Below are positions 32,668-41,119 of a DNA stretch of 44,608 bases, piece by piece. This DNA comes from Methylococcaceae bacterium (GTDB lineage Bacteria > Pseudomonadota > Gammaproteobacteria > Methylococcales > Methylomonadaceae). The position numbers and the translations under genes are program-made. How positions within the stretch are numbered: position 1 is the stretch's first letter; every line of letters begins with the position of its first letter. The notes under the pieces are model-generated. The model did no database searches, was not told the origin of the DNA, and saw nothing but the letters and a program-made list of their open reading frames with translations. The stretch is taken from assembly GCA_021647585.1 (NCBI GenBank), contig JAKIUK010000031.1, forward strand, positions 1 to 44,608, in the 5' to 3' direction.

Positions 32668-33978
32668 ATGAGTAATCCCCGTGTTGGATTTATAAGTCTG
32701 GGTTGCCCCAAAGCGTTGGTAGATAGTGAGCAGATTATTACCCGATTGCGTACAGAAGGTTATCAGGTTTCCTCGACTTATGATGATGCCGATATTGTTG
32801 TTGTTAATACGTGTGGCTTTATTGATGCGGCAGTAGAAGAGTCGTTAGAAAGTATTGGGGAGGCTCTGGCTGAAAATGGCAAGGTGATTGTAACAGGCTG
32901 CCTGGGAGCAAGAGCAGATGAAATCAGAGCGCGTCATCCACAAGTGCTGAGTATTACAGGTGCGCATGCGACCGATGAAGTGGTGGCTGCTGTGCATGAG
33001 CATTTGCCGCCGGCTCATAATCCATTTACTGACCTGGTTCCCCCTCAGGGTATCAAGTTAACCCCTGACCATTATGCTTATTTGAAAATTTCGGAAGGTT
33101 GTAATCATCGCTGTACTTTTTGCATTATTCCTTCTATGCGTGGTGATTTAGTGAGTCGTTTTGTCGATGATGTGTTGCTAGAAGCAGAGCATCTGGCAAA
33201 TGCAGGGGTAAAAGAGTTGCTGGTTGTTTCTCAAGATACCAGCGCTTATGGGGTGGATTTAAAATACCAGACCAGAGACTGGAAAGGGCGGGCTATAAAA
33301 ACACGATTTTATGACTTGGCTGAAGCACTAGGTGATTTGGGGGTCTGGGTAAGAATGCATTATGTTTATCCCTATCCGCATGTTGATGATGTAGTTCCGT
33401 TAATGGCTGAAGGAAAAATACTGCCATACCTGGATATACCTTTTCAGCATGCTAACAGCAGAATTCTGAAGTTAATGAAAAGGCCTGCGGCTGCGGAAAA
33501 TAATCTGGAACGTATCAAGGCCTGGCGAGATATTTGTCCTGATATTACCTTACGCAGTACATTTATTGTCGGCTTTCCAGGCGAAACAGAACAGGAATTT
33601 GAAGAGTTATTACAGTTTTTAACTGAAGCGCAGATGGATAGAGTAGGATGTTTTGCATACTCGCCTGTAAAAGGGGCGGTAGCAAATGAGTTGCCGGATT
33701 CAGTACCCGAAGAAGTGAAGCAACAGCGTTTACAACGATTTATGGCTCATCAGGCAGAGATAAGCGCAGCAAGATTGCAGCGTAGAGTGGGTAAAAAAGA
33801 AACTGTGTTAATTGATGAAGTGGTTGCAGAGGGTGCTGTAGCGCGTAGTAAAGCAGATGCGCCTGAAATTGATGGGCAAGTTTTTATTGATGGCGCTACG
33901 CACTTGAAAGTAGGTGAATTTGTTGATGTGGAATTAGAAGAGGCTGATGATTATGATTTATGGGGGCATTTGGTTTAG
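32668..33978 (+). CDS. rimO: Ribosomal protein S12 methylthiotransferase
   Basis: Radical-SAM enzyme that adds a methylthio group to Asp88 of ribosomal protein S12 (E. coli numbering of the target). 436 residues. The N-terminal MTTase domain has GFISLGCPKALVDSE (Cys13), NTCGFID and TGCLGARADE. The radical-SAM cluster Cys145-x3-Cys149-x2-Cys152 (CNHRCTFCIIPSMRG) follows. A C-terminal TRAM segment (KKETVLIDEV to VDVELEEADDYDLWG) is present. The DLWG ending and the 'GDLVSRF' spacing separate it from MiaB. Monocistronic in appearance; a short 7-bp-stem hairpin follows the stop (33978-33995). Confidence 0.96.
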   Translation: MSNPRVGFISLGCPKALVDSEQIITRLRTEGYQVSSTYDDADIVVVNTCGFIDAAVEESLESIGEALAENGKVIVTGCLGARADEIRARHPQVLSITGAHATDEVVAAVHEHLPPAHNPFTDLVPPQGIKLTPDHYAYLKISEGCNHRCTFCIIPSMRGDLVSRFVDDVLLEAEHLANAGVKELLVVSQDTSAYGVDLKYQTRDWKGRAIKTRFYDLAEALGDLGVWVRMHYVYPYPHVDDVVPLMAEGKILPYLDIPFQHANSRILKLMKRPAAAENNLERIKAWRDICPDITLRSTFIVGFPGETEQEFEELLQFLTEAQMDRVGCFAYSPVKGAVANELPDSVPEEVKQQRLQRFMAHQAEISAARLQRRVGKKETVLIDEVVAEGAVARSKADAPEIDGQVFIDGATHLKVGEFVDVELEEADDYDLWGHLV

Positions 33979-33995
33979 ATAATTAGTGAATTATC
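33978..33995 (+). terminator. Weak hairpin overlapping the rimO stop
   Basis: GATAATT-agtg-AATTATC, all A-T rich, with no U-tract. It could aid termination, but a stem this weak could be chance. Confidence 0.25.
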
Positions 33996-34040
33996 ATATC
34001 TTGTACTAAGGGAGCTGTTCTATGTTAAAAGACAGATGTT

Positions 34041-34231
34041 TTCCTGATTACCCATGAGCTTCCGCCATTTTGAAAAATGTAACCACACAGCCTCGTCATT
34101 CCTGCATTCTGTTAGCAGGAATCCATTTTTTGCATGAATAGATCTCCCGATAAAAGTCCTCAGGGATGACGGTGTGCAAGGTGTTACCGTTTTTCTCAAC
34201 TATAAGGCGGAGACTCATGGGTAATCAGGAA
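34041..34231. mobile_element. 187-bp inverted-repeat element, family CCTGATTACCCATGAG, copy 2
   Basis: Ends TTCCTGATTACCCATGAG and its complement; core with ATTCCTGC..GCAGGAAT hairpin and the AACCACACAGCC / GTGACAC-type segments that match copy 1 at 16481-16669 in reverse orientation. Within the aligned halves differences are few, suggesting recent spread. It fills the rimO-secA gap, upstream of secA; the remaining bases to 34343 hold the probable secA promoter. Confidence 0.8.
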
Positions 34232-34289
34232 TGTTTTTATATGTTGCAAATATTTGTTGTTTATCTGGAAAAAAACCACATATACAGTA

Positions 34290-34295
34290 TATAAT
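34290..34295 (+). promoter_or_regulatory. Possible secA -10 box
   Basis: TATAAT 48 bases before the secA ATG. No convincing TTGACA stands at the usual distance, so this rests on the -10 match alone in AT-rich DNA. Confidence 0.3.
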
Positions 34296-34343
34296 AAGCG
34301 GTTTTGAATCAAAAACTTTACTAAATCTCACCGGAAAATAAGC

Positions 34344-37079
34344 ATGCTGGGTAAGCTAGTCAAATTAGTTGTTGGAAGTCGGAATGACAGAAATGTTAAG
34401 AAAAAACGGACGCAGGTAAAAAAGGTTAATGCCTTGGCTGCTGAATACGAAAAACTGTCTGATGAAGAATTAAAAGCAAAAACACTGGAATTCCGTGATC
34501 GTCTTACGCAAGGTACCAAGTTAGACAGTTTGATACCAGAAGCTTTTGCAGTGGTCAGGGAAGCCTCTGTACGTGTTTTTGCGATGCGTCATTTTGATGT
34601 GCAGCTGATTGGCGGCATGATTTTAAATGACGGAAAGATTGCAGAAATGAAAACCGGTGAAGGTAAGACTCTGATGGCAACATTAGCAGCTTATTTAAAT
34701 GCGTTGCCGGGAAAAGGTGTTCATGTTGTTACTGTGAATGATTATCTGGCTGCCCGCGATGCTGCATGGATGGGGAAACTTTATTCCTTTCTTGGTTTGA
34801 CAACTGGAGTTATTGTTAATGACCTGGGCCATCAACAGCGTCAAGAAGCTTATGCTGCTGATATCACCTACGGAACCAATAATGAATTTGGTTTTGATTA
34901 TCTGCGCGATAATATGGCCTTCAATTTGGAACAAAAGGTTCAGCGTGAGTTGAATTTTGCTATTGTCGATGAAGTGGATTCTATCCTGATCGATGAAGCT
35001 AGAACACCGCTTATTATTTCTGGACCCACGGAAGAAGGTACAGAAATCTATGTTAAGACTAATAAGATTGTGCCTTATTTAACAGCACAGGAAGTTGTTG
35101 AAGATAAAGATTTACAAGAGACATTGCCGGGTGATTATCTGGTAGATGAAAAGAGCAAACAAATTCATCTGACCGAATCAGGGCATGAACGGGTTGAACA
35201 GCTAATGGTTGAGCATGGTCTGATGGAAGAAGGGGCCACTTTATACGACGCAGCAAATATCCGTTTAATGCATTATTTAAATGCTTCACTACGTGCTCAC
35301 GTACTGTTTCAAAAAGATGTTGAGTACGTAGTTAGAAATGATGAAGTTGTTATTGTTGACGAATTTACTGGCAGAATGATGACTGGGCGCCGTTGGTCAG
35401 AAGGGCTGCATCAGGCGGTAGAAGCAAAAGAAGGCGTGACCATTCAAAATGAAAATCAGACTCTGGCATCCATTACTTTTCAGAATTACTTTCGTTTATA
35501 CGAAAAACTGTCTGGCATGACAGGGACTGCTGATACAGAAGCCTTCGAATTAAATAAGATTTATGGTCTGGAAGTTGTGGTCATTCCTACTCATAGGGAT
35601 ATGATCCGGGATGACAAAGGGGATTTGGTTTACCTTTCAAAAAATGAAAAATATCTCGCAGTTGTAAAAGATATTGAAGATTGTGTTAAACGCGAACAAC
35701 CCGTTTTAGTGGGAACCACATCCATTGAAAACTCAGAAATTATTGCCCAATATTTAAGCCAGAAAAATATTAAGCATGAAGTGCTAAATGCAAAACAGCA
35801 TGAGCGTGAAGCACATATTATCGAAAACGCGGGTATGCCTGGTGCTGTGACTATAGCAACTAATATGGCGGGTCGTGGTACTGATATTGTTTTAGGCGGA
35901 AACCTGGATGCTGAGTTGAAAGCATTGGGTGAAGATGCGACAGAAGCTGAACAAGAAAAAGTGCGTGGAGCCTGGTTTGACCGGCATCAGCAAGTTCTAG
36001 CGAGTGGTGGTTTGCATGTCATTGGTTCCGAAAGACATGAATCACGGAGGATTGATAATCAGTTACGTGGTCGTTCCGGTCGTCAGGGTGACCCTGGTTC
36101 TACACGGTTTTACTTGTCCCTGGAAGACGACTTAATGCGTATTTTTGCTTCAGAACGTGTCGCGCGATTAATGCAGTCATTGGGTATGGAAGAGGGTGAG
36201 GCAATTGAACATCCCTGGGTAACAAGAGCGATTGAAAACGCACAAACTAAAGTGGAAGGTAGAAACTTTGATGTGCGTAAAGAAATTTTGGCTTATGACG
36301 ATGTGGCAAATGATCAACGTAAAGTGATTTATCAACATCGAAATGAACTAATGGCTACTGATGAAATAAAGCAAATGATCAGTGATATACGTGAAGATGT
36401 TCTTAATGACGTTATTACTAAATATATCCCGGCAAAAACTATGGAAGAACAGTGGGATATCAAAGGACTGGAAGAACATCTGGCACAGGAATATCTGCTC
36501 GATCTACCATTAAAAGATATGCTGGATAAGGATCATTCTTTTCAGGAATCAGATTTACGGTTATATGTTGTTGATGCTTTGGAAAAGGCCAGTAAAGAGA
36601 AGGAAGAAGCATCAAGTCCTGAGGTTATGCGCCATTTTGAAAAATCAGTGATGTTGCAGGTATTGGATAATAGCTGGAAAGAACACTTGGCATCAATGGA
36701 TACTTTACGCCAGGGCATCCATTTTAGAGGCTATGCTCAAAAAGATCCTAAACAGGAATATAAGCGTGAATCGTTTGATATGTTTACCAATTTGCTGGAT
36801 CACATTAAATATGAAGTGATCGGTATTTTAGCTAAGGTGCAGGTGGCTCAGGAAGAGGATGTCGACGCAATTGATGAACAAAGACAAGCGCCACGCGAAA
36901 TGCATTATGAACATGCAGAGGCTAATCCGGTAGAGCCAGAAGTAGAGCCTCAAGTAGTCGATAATAATGAGTCGGCTGAACAGCCATTTGTTAGAAATGG
37001 TAAAAAAGTAGGTCGTAATGAGCCGTGTCCTTGCGGGTCAGGTAAAAAATATAAGCAATGTCATGGAAAGTTATCTTAG
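34344..37079 (+). CDS. secA: Protein translocase ATPase SecA
   Basis: Motor of the Sec pathway, pushing preproteins through SecYEG. 911 residues, full length. Walker A is TGEGKT (104-109), the DEAD-like motor block VDEVDSILIDEARTPLIISG, the preprotein cross-linking domain region, and the second ATPase half NMAGRGTDIVLGGNLD with GRSGRQGDPG. The C-terminal zinc tail CPCGSGKKYKQCHGKL, which binds SecB, is intact after an acidic linker. No secM lies upstream. The stop codon overlaps the left end of an inverted-repeat element at 37078, so the tail of the gene abuts it without losing residues. Confidence 0.98.
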   Translation: MLGKLVKLVVGSRNDRNVKKKRTQVKKVNALAAEYEKLSDEELKAKTLEFRDRLTQGTKLDSLIPEAFAVVREASVRVFAMRHFDVQLIGGMILNDGKIAEMKTGEGKTLMATLAAYLNALPGKGVHVVTVNDYLAARDAAWMGKLYSFLGLTTGVIVNDLGHQQRQEAYAADITYGTNNEFGFDYLRDNMAFNLEQKVQRELNFAIVDEVDSILIDEARTPLIISGPTEEGTEIYVKTNKIVPYLTAQEVVEDKDLQETLPGDYLVDEKSKQIHLTESGHERVEQLMVEHGLMEEGATLYDAANIRLMHYLNASLRAHVLFQKDVEYVVRNDEVVIVDEFTGRMMTGRRWSEGLHQAVEAKEGVTIQNENQTLASITFQNYFRLYEKLSGMTGTADTEAFELNKIYGLEVVVIPTHRDMIRDDKGDLVYLSKNEKYLAVVKDIEDCVKREQPVLVGTTSIENSEIIAQYLSQKNIKHEVLNAKQHEREAHIIENAGMPGAVTIATNMAGRGTDIVLGGNLDAELKALGEDATEAEQEKVRGAWFDRHQQVLASGGLHVIGSERHESRRIDNQLRGRSGRQGDPGSTRFYLSLEDDLMRIFASERVARLMQSLGMEEGEAIEHPWVTRAIENAQTKVEGRNFDVRKEILAYDDVANDQRKVIYQHRNELMATDEIKQMISDIREDVLNDVITKYIPAKTMEEQWDIKGLEEHLAQEYLLDLPLKDMLDKDHSFQESDLRLYVVDALEKASKEKEEASSPEVMRHFEKSVMLQVLDNSWKEHLASMDTLRQGIHFRGYAQKDPKQEYKRESFDMFTNLLDHIKYEVIGILAKVQVAQEEDVDAIDEQRQAPREMHYEHAEANPVEPEVEPQVVDNNESAEQPFVRNGKKVGRNEPCPCGSGKKYKQCHGKLS

Positions 37080-37220
37080 AACCTGTTCAAGATATACTGC
37101 GCCACCGTCATTTGCAGTTGAGCGGTGCTCGAAACCATCATTTACTCTATGTAAACTCCGGCTTCTGTGCTTCGTACGCCCACAACTGACTGCGGCTTGT
37201 GACAATCTTGAACAGGCTCT
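37078..37220. repeat. About 140-bp inverted-repeat element abutting the secA stop
   Basis: Perfect 12-base ends CCTGTTCAAGAT (37082-37093) and ATCTTGAACAGG (37205-37216), extending to 16 bases with one mismatch, so the outer edge overlaps the secA stop. The core has no ORF of substance. It could be a small non-autonomous element; as RNA it could act as the secA terminator. A TGGAAAA-aca-TTTTCCA hairpin follows at 37230-37246. Confidence 0.6.
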
Positions 37221-37348
37221 TTGAACAGATGGAAAAACATTTTCCATAAATTAAAGGTAACAGAGTTCCAAGATATGAAACCGTCGCTAACCTGTAGGGT
37301 TTAGTGACGAGTTAGTGATAAGAATTTTATGATTAAAACGGTAAAAAT

Positions 37349-39856
37349 ATGCCAACAAGAACTTTTGAAATAAGTAAGCCAAAATCTGATATCACCACAC
37401 TTCCCGGACTGGGGATGGATAAAAAAGACTTTGTTGCTGACTTTAAACGGTATTATAGTCATAGGTTAGGCCGAGATGCCCGCTGTCGTTCACCGCATTA
37501 TGCTTATGAGGCTTTATCTTTAGCTGTCAGTGACAGAATGATCGAGCGCTGGAAAAAAACCTATAATACTTATAGAGAACAGGATTGTAAGAAAGCTTTT
37601 TACATATCAATGGAGTTCTTGATGGGTAGAACACTGAGTAATGCCATGTTAAATCTTGGGATTACAAATACCGTAGAAAAAGCGTTGTATGATCTGGGAC
37701 TGGATATAGAAGAGCTGATTGACAGCGAACCAGATGCGGGTTTGGGTAATGGTGGTCTGGGACGTCTGGCAGCCTGTTTTATTGATAGCTGTGCGACCTT
37801 ACAATTACCTGTCACGGGTTATGGACTACGCTATGAATATGGCATGTTTTCGCAAGCTATAGCGAATGGCGAGCAGATAGAAAAACCAGATCACTGGTTA
37901 CGTAATGGTAATGTCTGGGAAATTGAACGTCCTGAATACACTGTGCGCATTAAATTTGGTGGACATACGGAAAGACACGCTGATGACAATGGAAAGGAAA
38001 AGGTTTGCTGGGTTAATACCAATGATATTTTAGCAGTTCCCTATGATACTCCAATTCCTGGGTTTAAAAATGGTACTGTGAATACCTTACGGTTATGGAA
38101 ATCTGAAGCAACTGAAGAGTTTAATCTGCAAGATTTTAATGCCGGAGACTATGCAGAGGCCGTTGCTAAAAAAAATACAGCAGAAAATATTACCATGGTG
38201 TTGTATCCGAATGATGCTAATGAAAATGGCAAAGTATTACGCTTGCAACAGCAGTATTTGTTAGCATCAGCCAGTTTGCAAGATGTGGTTGCCAACTGGG
38301 TTGGTCGCCATGGTATTGATTTTACCCACTTTGCGGAGAAAAACTGTTTTCAACTAAATGATACCCATCCAAGTATATCAATTGCCGAATTGATGCGTCT
38401 TTTGATGGATGAACATGGGCAGGAATGGGATGAGGCATGGAAAATTACACGTAATACTATGGCTTATACTAATCATACCCTATTGCCAGAAGCTCTGGAA
38501 AAATGGTCTGTAGGATTAATGCAATACTTATTGCCACGTATTATGGAGATTATCTTCGAAATTAATGCGCGATTTATGATCGAAGTTGCCGATCACTGGC
38601 CAGGCCATACTGACTACCAACGTAGAATGTCCATTATAGAAGAAGGGCATGATAAACAGGTTCGTATGGCTTATTTGGCAATTGTTGGCAGTTTTTCAGT
38701 TAATGGAGTAGCAGAGCTGCATTCACAATTACTCAAAGAGGGCCTGTTTAACGATTTCTACCAATTATGGCCTGAAAAATTTAATAACAAAACCAATGGT
38801 GTAACACCACGCCGTTGGCTGGCGCAGTGCAACCCAGATTTATCAGCATTGATTAGCAAAACTATTGGTGATGGTTGGGTTACCGATTTGTCTCAATTGG
38901 AAAAACTTAAGCCATATGCTGACAAGCCGGCATTTAGAAAAAAATGGTTTGAATTACAACAATCTTGCAAGCAACAGCTGATTGATTATAAAACCGAAGA
39001 ACTGGGTGTTGATTTAGGTTTAACAGTCGATGCTTTATTTGATGTTCAAGTGAAGCGGATACATGAGTACAAGCGTCAAATATTAAACGTTTTGCATGTC
39101 ATTCACTTGTATAACAGAATTAAGCGAGGTGATACCAAAAACTGGGTATCCCGTTGTGTGTTAATTGGGGGTAAAGCTGCGCCAGGTTATGTGATGGCAA
39201 AGAAAACGATTAAGCTCATTAATAATGTCGCTGATGTTATAAATAACGACCCGGATGTCGGCAATAAACTGAAATTGGTTTTTTTGCCTAACTATCGTGT
39301 TTCTGCGATGGAGAAAATTTGCACAGGTGCCGATTTATCAGAGCAAATTTCTACGGCTGGAAAGGAAGCATCAGGAACAGGTAACATGAAGTTTATGATG
39401 AATGGCGCTATAACAATTGGTACATTAGATGGAGCTAATGTAGAAATTCGGGAAGAAGTCGGTGATGAAAACTTCTTTCTATTTGGGTTGACAGAAGTGG
39501 AAGTTGAAGAATTAAGATCTCACTATAATCCTTGTGCAATGATTGAAGGGGATGAAGACTTAAAAACCGTGATGAATTTATTAGAATGTGGACATTTTAA
39601 TCAATTTGAACAGGGGATTTTTGACGATATTATTGGATCACTTAAAAGTTCAAATGATCCTTGGATGACCATTGCTGATTTCCGTAGTTTTGTTGACGCA
39701 CAAGAGCGAGTTAGTGAAGCATACAGAGATAAAGAACGTTGGACTAGGATGAGTATAATAAATACTGCGTCTAGTGGTAAATTCTCTACAGATAGAACGA
39801 TTACCGAATATGCCAAAGATATTTGGGGATTAACAGCGGTTGATCCTGCAACATAA
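37349..39856 (+). CDS. glgP: Glycogen/starch phosphorylase
   Basis: PLP enzyme releasing glucose-1-phosphate from alpha-1,4 glucan. 835 residues, typical of the family. Motifs: GLGNGGLGRLAACFIDS (active site), the substrate gate QLNDTHPSISIAELMRLL, and the PLP-binding Lys681 in SGTGNMKFMMNGAITIGTLDGANVEI. The N-terminal HRLGRDARCRSPHYAYEAL is as in bacterial members. There is no glgB, glgC or glgA adjacent, so it stands alone. No clear ribosome site. A long-palindrome repeat begins 4 bp after the stop and probably serves or replaces its terminator. Confidence 0.97.
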   Translation: MPTRTFEISKPKSDITTLPGLGMDKKDFVADFKRYYSHRLGRDARCRSPHYAYEALSLAVSDRMIERWKKTYNTYREQDCKKAFYISMEFLMGRTLSNAMLNLGITNTVEKALYDLGLDIEELIDSEPDAGLGNGGLGRLAACFIDSCATLQLPVTGYGLRYEYGMFSQAIANGEQIEKPDHWLRNGNVWEIERPEYTVRIKFGGHTERHADDNGKEKVCWVNTNDILAVPYDTPIPGFKNGTVNTLRLWKSEATEEFNLQDFNAGDYAEAVAKKNTAENITMVLYPNDANENGKVLRLQQQYLLASASLQDVVANWVGRHGIDFTHFAEKNCFQLNDTHPSISIAELMRLLMDEHGQEWDEAWKITRNTMAYTNHTLLPEALEKWSVGLMQYLLPRIMEIIFEINARFMIEVADHWPGHTDYQRRMSIIEEGHDKQVRMAYLAIVGSFSVNGVAELHSQLLKEGLFNDFYQLWPEKFNNKTNGVTPRRWLAQCNPDLSALISKTIGDGWVTDLSQLEKLKPYADKPAFRKKWFELQQSCKQQLIDYKTEELGVDLGLTVDALFDVQVKRIHEYKRQILNVLHVIHLYNRIKRGDTKNWVSRCVLIGGKAAPGYVMAKKTIKLINNVADVINNDPDVGNKLKLVFLPNYRVSAMEKICTGADLSEQISTAGKEASGTGNMKFMMNGAITIGTLDGANVEIREEVGDENFFLFGLTEVEVEELRSHYNPCAMIEGDEDLKTVMNLLECGHFNQFEQGIFDDIIGSLKSSNDPWMTIADFRSFVDAQERVSEAYRDKERWTRMSIINTASSGKFSTDRTITEYAKDIWGLTAVDPAT

Positions 39857-39860
39857 ATTC

Positions 39861-40125
39861 AACCTAGAAAAATCAGTTGGATCACGGATTCTAGCACAAG
39901 CTCTTGATTCCACAGCACTTCTCAGATAATTGCTCCTGCATTATCTGCATTCAGTACATCCTTGTACTTCAAAAAAATGCCCGCTTAACCTAATGGGTGA
40001 AGCTCAGATTTTTTGACCTACATGGAAGTAGGAAATGCAGGTTTTGCAGGAGCAAAAACCTGTTAAAACACTGTGAAACCAATATCATGCACTATAATTC
40101 CGCGCCCAACTGATCTTTCTAGGTT
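39861..40125. mobile_element. Long-palindrome repeat family, copy B (265 bp)
   Basis: Reverse orientation to copies A and C. The left end reads AACCTAGAAAAATCAGTTGG and the right CCAACTGATCTTTCTAGG plus TT. Interior halves are partial complements (CTCTTGATTCCACAGCACTT... against ...AACACTGTGAAACCAATATC). It begins 4 bp after the glgP stop, so glgP transcription would run straight into a long hairpin. No ORF. Confidence 0.8.
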
Positions 40126-40142
40126 CAATGCTTGATCTTGTT

Positions 40143-40175
40143 TTTACATTAGTCGGTAACTCTGACTAATGTAAA
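40143..40175. promoter_or_regulatory. Perfect 12-bp-stem hairpin upstream of the DUF4197 gene
   Basis: TTTACATTAGTC, a 9-base loop, then the exact complement. It lies 102 bp before the DUF4197 start, just beyond copy B. No U-tract. Operator, leader structure or end of an upstream transcript; undetermined. Confidence 0.45.
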
Positions 40176-40277
40176 CAAATATAGCGGTTGATATTTAGAG
40201 TTATGTTTTGATCTAAAAACACCAGGGTATCTGATTTTGAGGGTTTATTTTATTTTGTAACTAGTGAGGAAAATAGA

Positions 40278-41033
40278 ATGATAAAAAGCAAAATCGGATT
40301 AACGGTTGTTGTTTTAGTGTTTACTTGTAATTCAAATGCCCAGGCTGAAGGATGGATGGATTTTTTTAAAAGTGCTATTGATGTGACGACTGAAAGTGGG
40401 GGCACTGAAATTGCAAAATCTGCTTTGTCAAACAGTGATGCTGTTTCTGCACTCAAAGAGGCTTTGGCAAATGGTGTTGAATCAGCAATCAAAACGCTGG
40501 GACAACCGGGTGGGTTTTCAGGTAATAAGATGGTTGAAATTGCAGTGCCAGACTCTCTTAAAACCATCGCATCTGCTGCTCGTACTATAGGACAGGGACA
40601 ATATGTGGATTCTTTTGAGACAACCATGAACCAGGCAGCAGAAAAAGCAGTTCCAGAGGCTGCAGAAATATTGGCTGATGCGATACGAATGATGAGCATT
40701 GATGATGCTATGAATATTGTAAATGGTCCTGATGATTCAGCCACTCAATATTTTCGTAAGGTTTCTGAGGCGTCATTGTCACAAAGATTCAAACCGATAG
40801 TAAATCAGGCTACTGATCAGGTAGGCGTTACAGCGGCCTATAAAAAACTGGCAGGGCAGGCAACGCCACTAATAGATGCTTTTATGGGTAATACAAGCCT
40901 GGATCTTAATGAATACGTGACAAGTAAATCACTTGATGGCTTATTCAAATATATAGCCATGGAAGAAAAACGTATCCGTAATAATCCTGTAGCTAGAACG
41001 ACTGATATATTGCAGAAGGTGTTTGGTAAATAG
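40278..41033 (+). CDS. DUF4197 family secreted protein
   Basis: 251 residues. A signal peptide (MIKSKIGLTVVVLVFTCNSN, AQA) leads into WMDFFKSAIDV. The body has repeated helical segments (SDAVSALKEALANGVESAIKTLG, VAVPDSLKTIA-type IAVPDSLKTI, NQAAEKAVPEA, DSATQYFRKVSE), the DUF4197 pattern, ending YVTSKSLDGLFKYIAMEEKRIRNNPVARTTDILQKVFG. DUF4197 proteins are periplasmic or outer-membrane and uncharacterised. A GAGGA site lies 7 bases before the ATG. Convergent with the HAF-repeat gene; a hairpin lies between them. Confidence 0.88.
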   Translation: MIKSKIGLTVVVLVFTCNSNAQAEGWMDFFKSAIDVTTESGGTEIAKSALSNSDAVSALKEALANGVESAIKTLGQPGGFSGNKMVEIAVPDSLKTIASAARTIGQGQYVDSFETTMNQAAEKAVPEAAEILADAIRMMSIDDAMNIVNGPDDSATQYFRKVSEASLSQRFKPIVNQATDQVGVTAAYKKLAGQATPLIDAFMGNTSLDLNEYVTSKSLDGLFKYIAMEEKRIRNNPVARTTDILQKVFGK

Positions 41034-41074
41034 CATTTATTCTGGTTTTAATAATACTTGATTACCCTAGCCAT

Positions 41075-41104
41075 GAGCTCCTGCTATTTTCATATCAGGA
41101 GCTC
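41075..41104. terminator. Bidirectional hairpin, possibly a decayed CCTGATTACCC-family end
   Basis: GAGCTCCTG, a 12-base loop, CAGGAGCTC: a perfect 9-bp stem in the 86-bp convergent gap, followed by TTTGACTTTAAGTTTTT. It is placed to end both DUF4197 and the facing HAF-repeat gene. The bases just before (TGATTACCCtagCCATGAGC, then TCCTGCTATTTT) resemble the terminal repeat of the 16481 and 34041 elements with a 3-base insertion. Confidence 0.55.
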
Positions 41105-41119
41105 TTTGACTTTAAGTTT

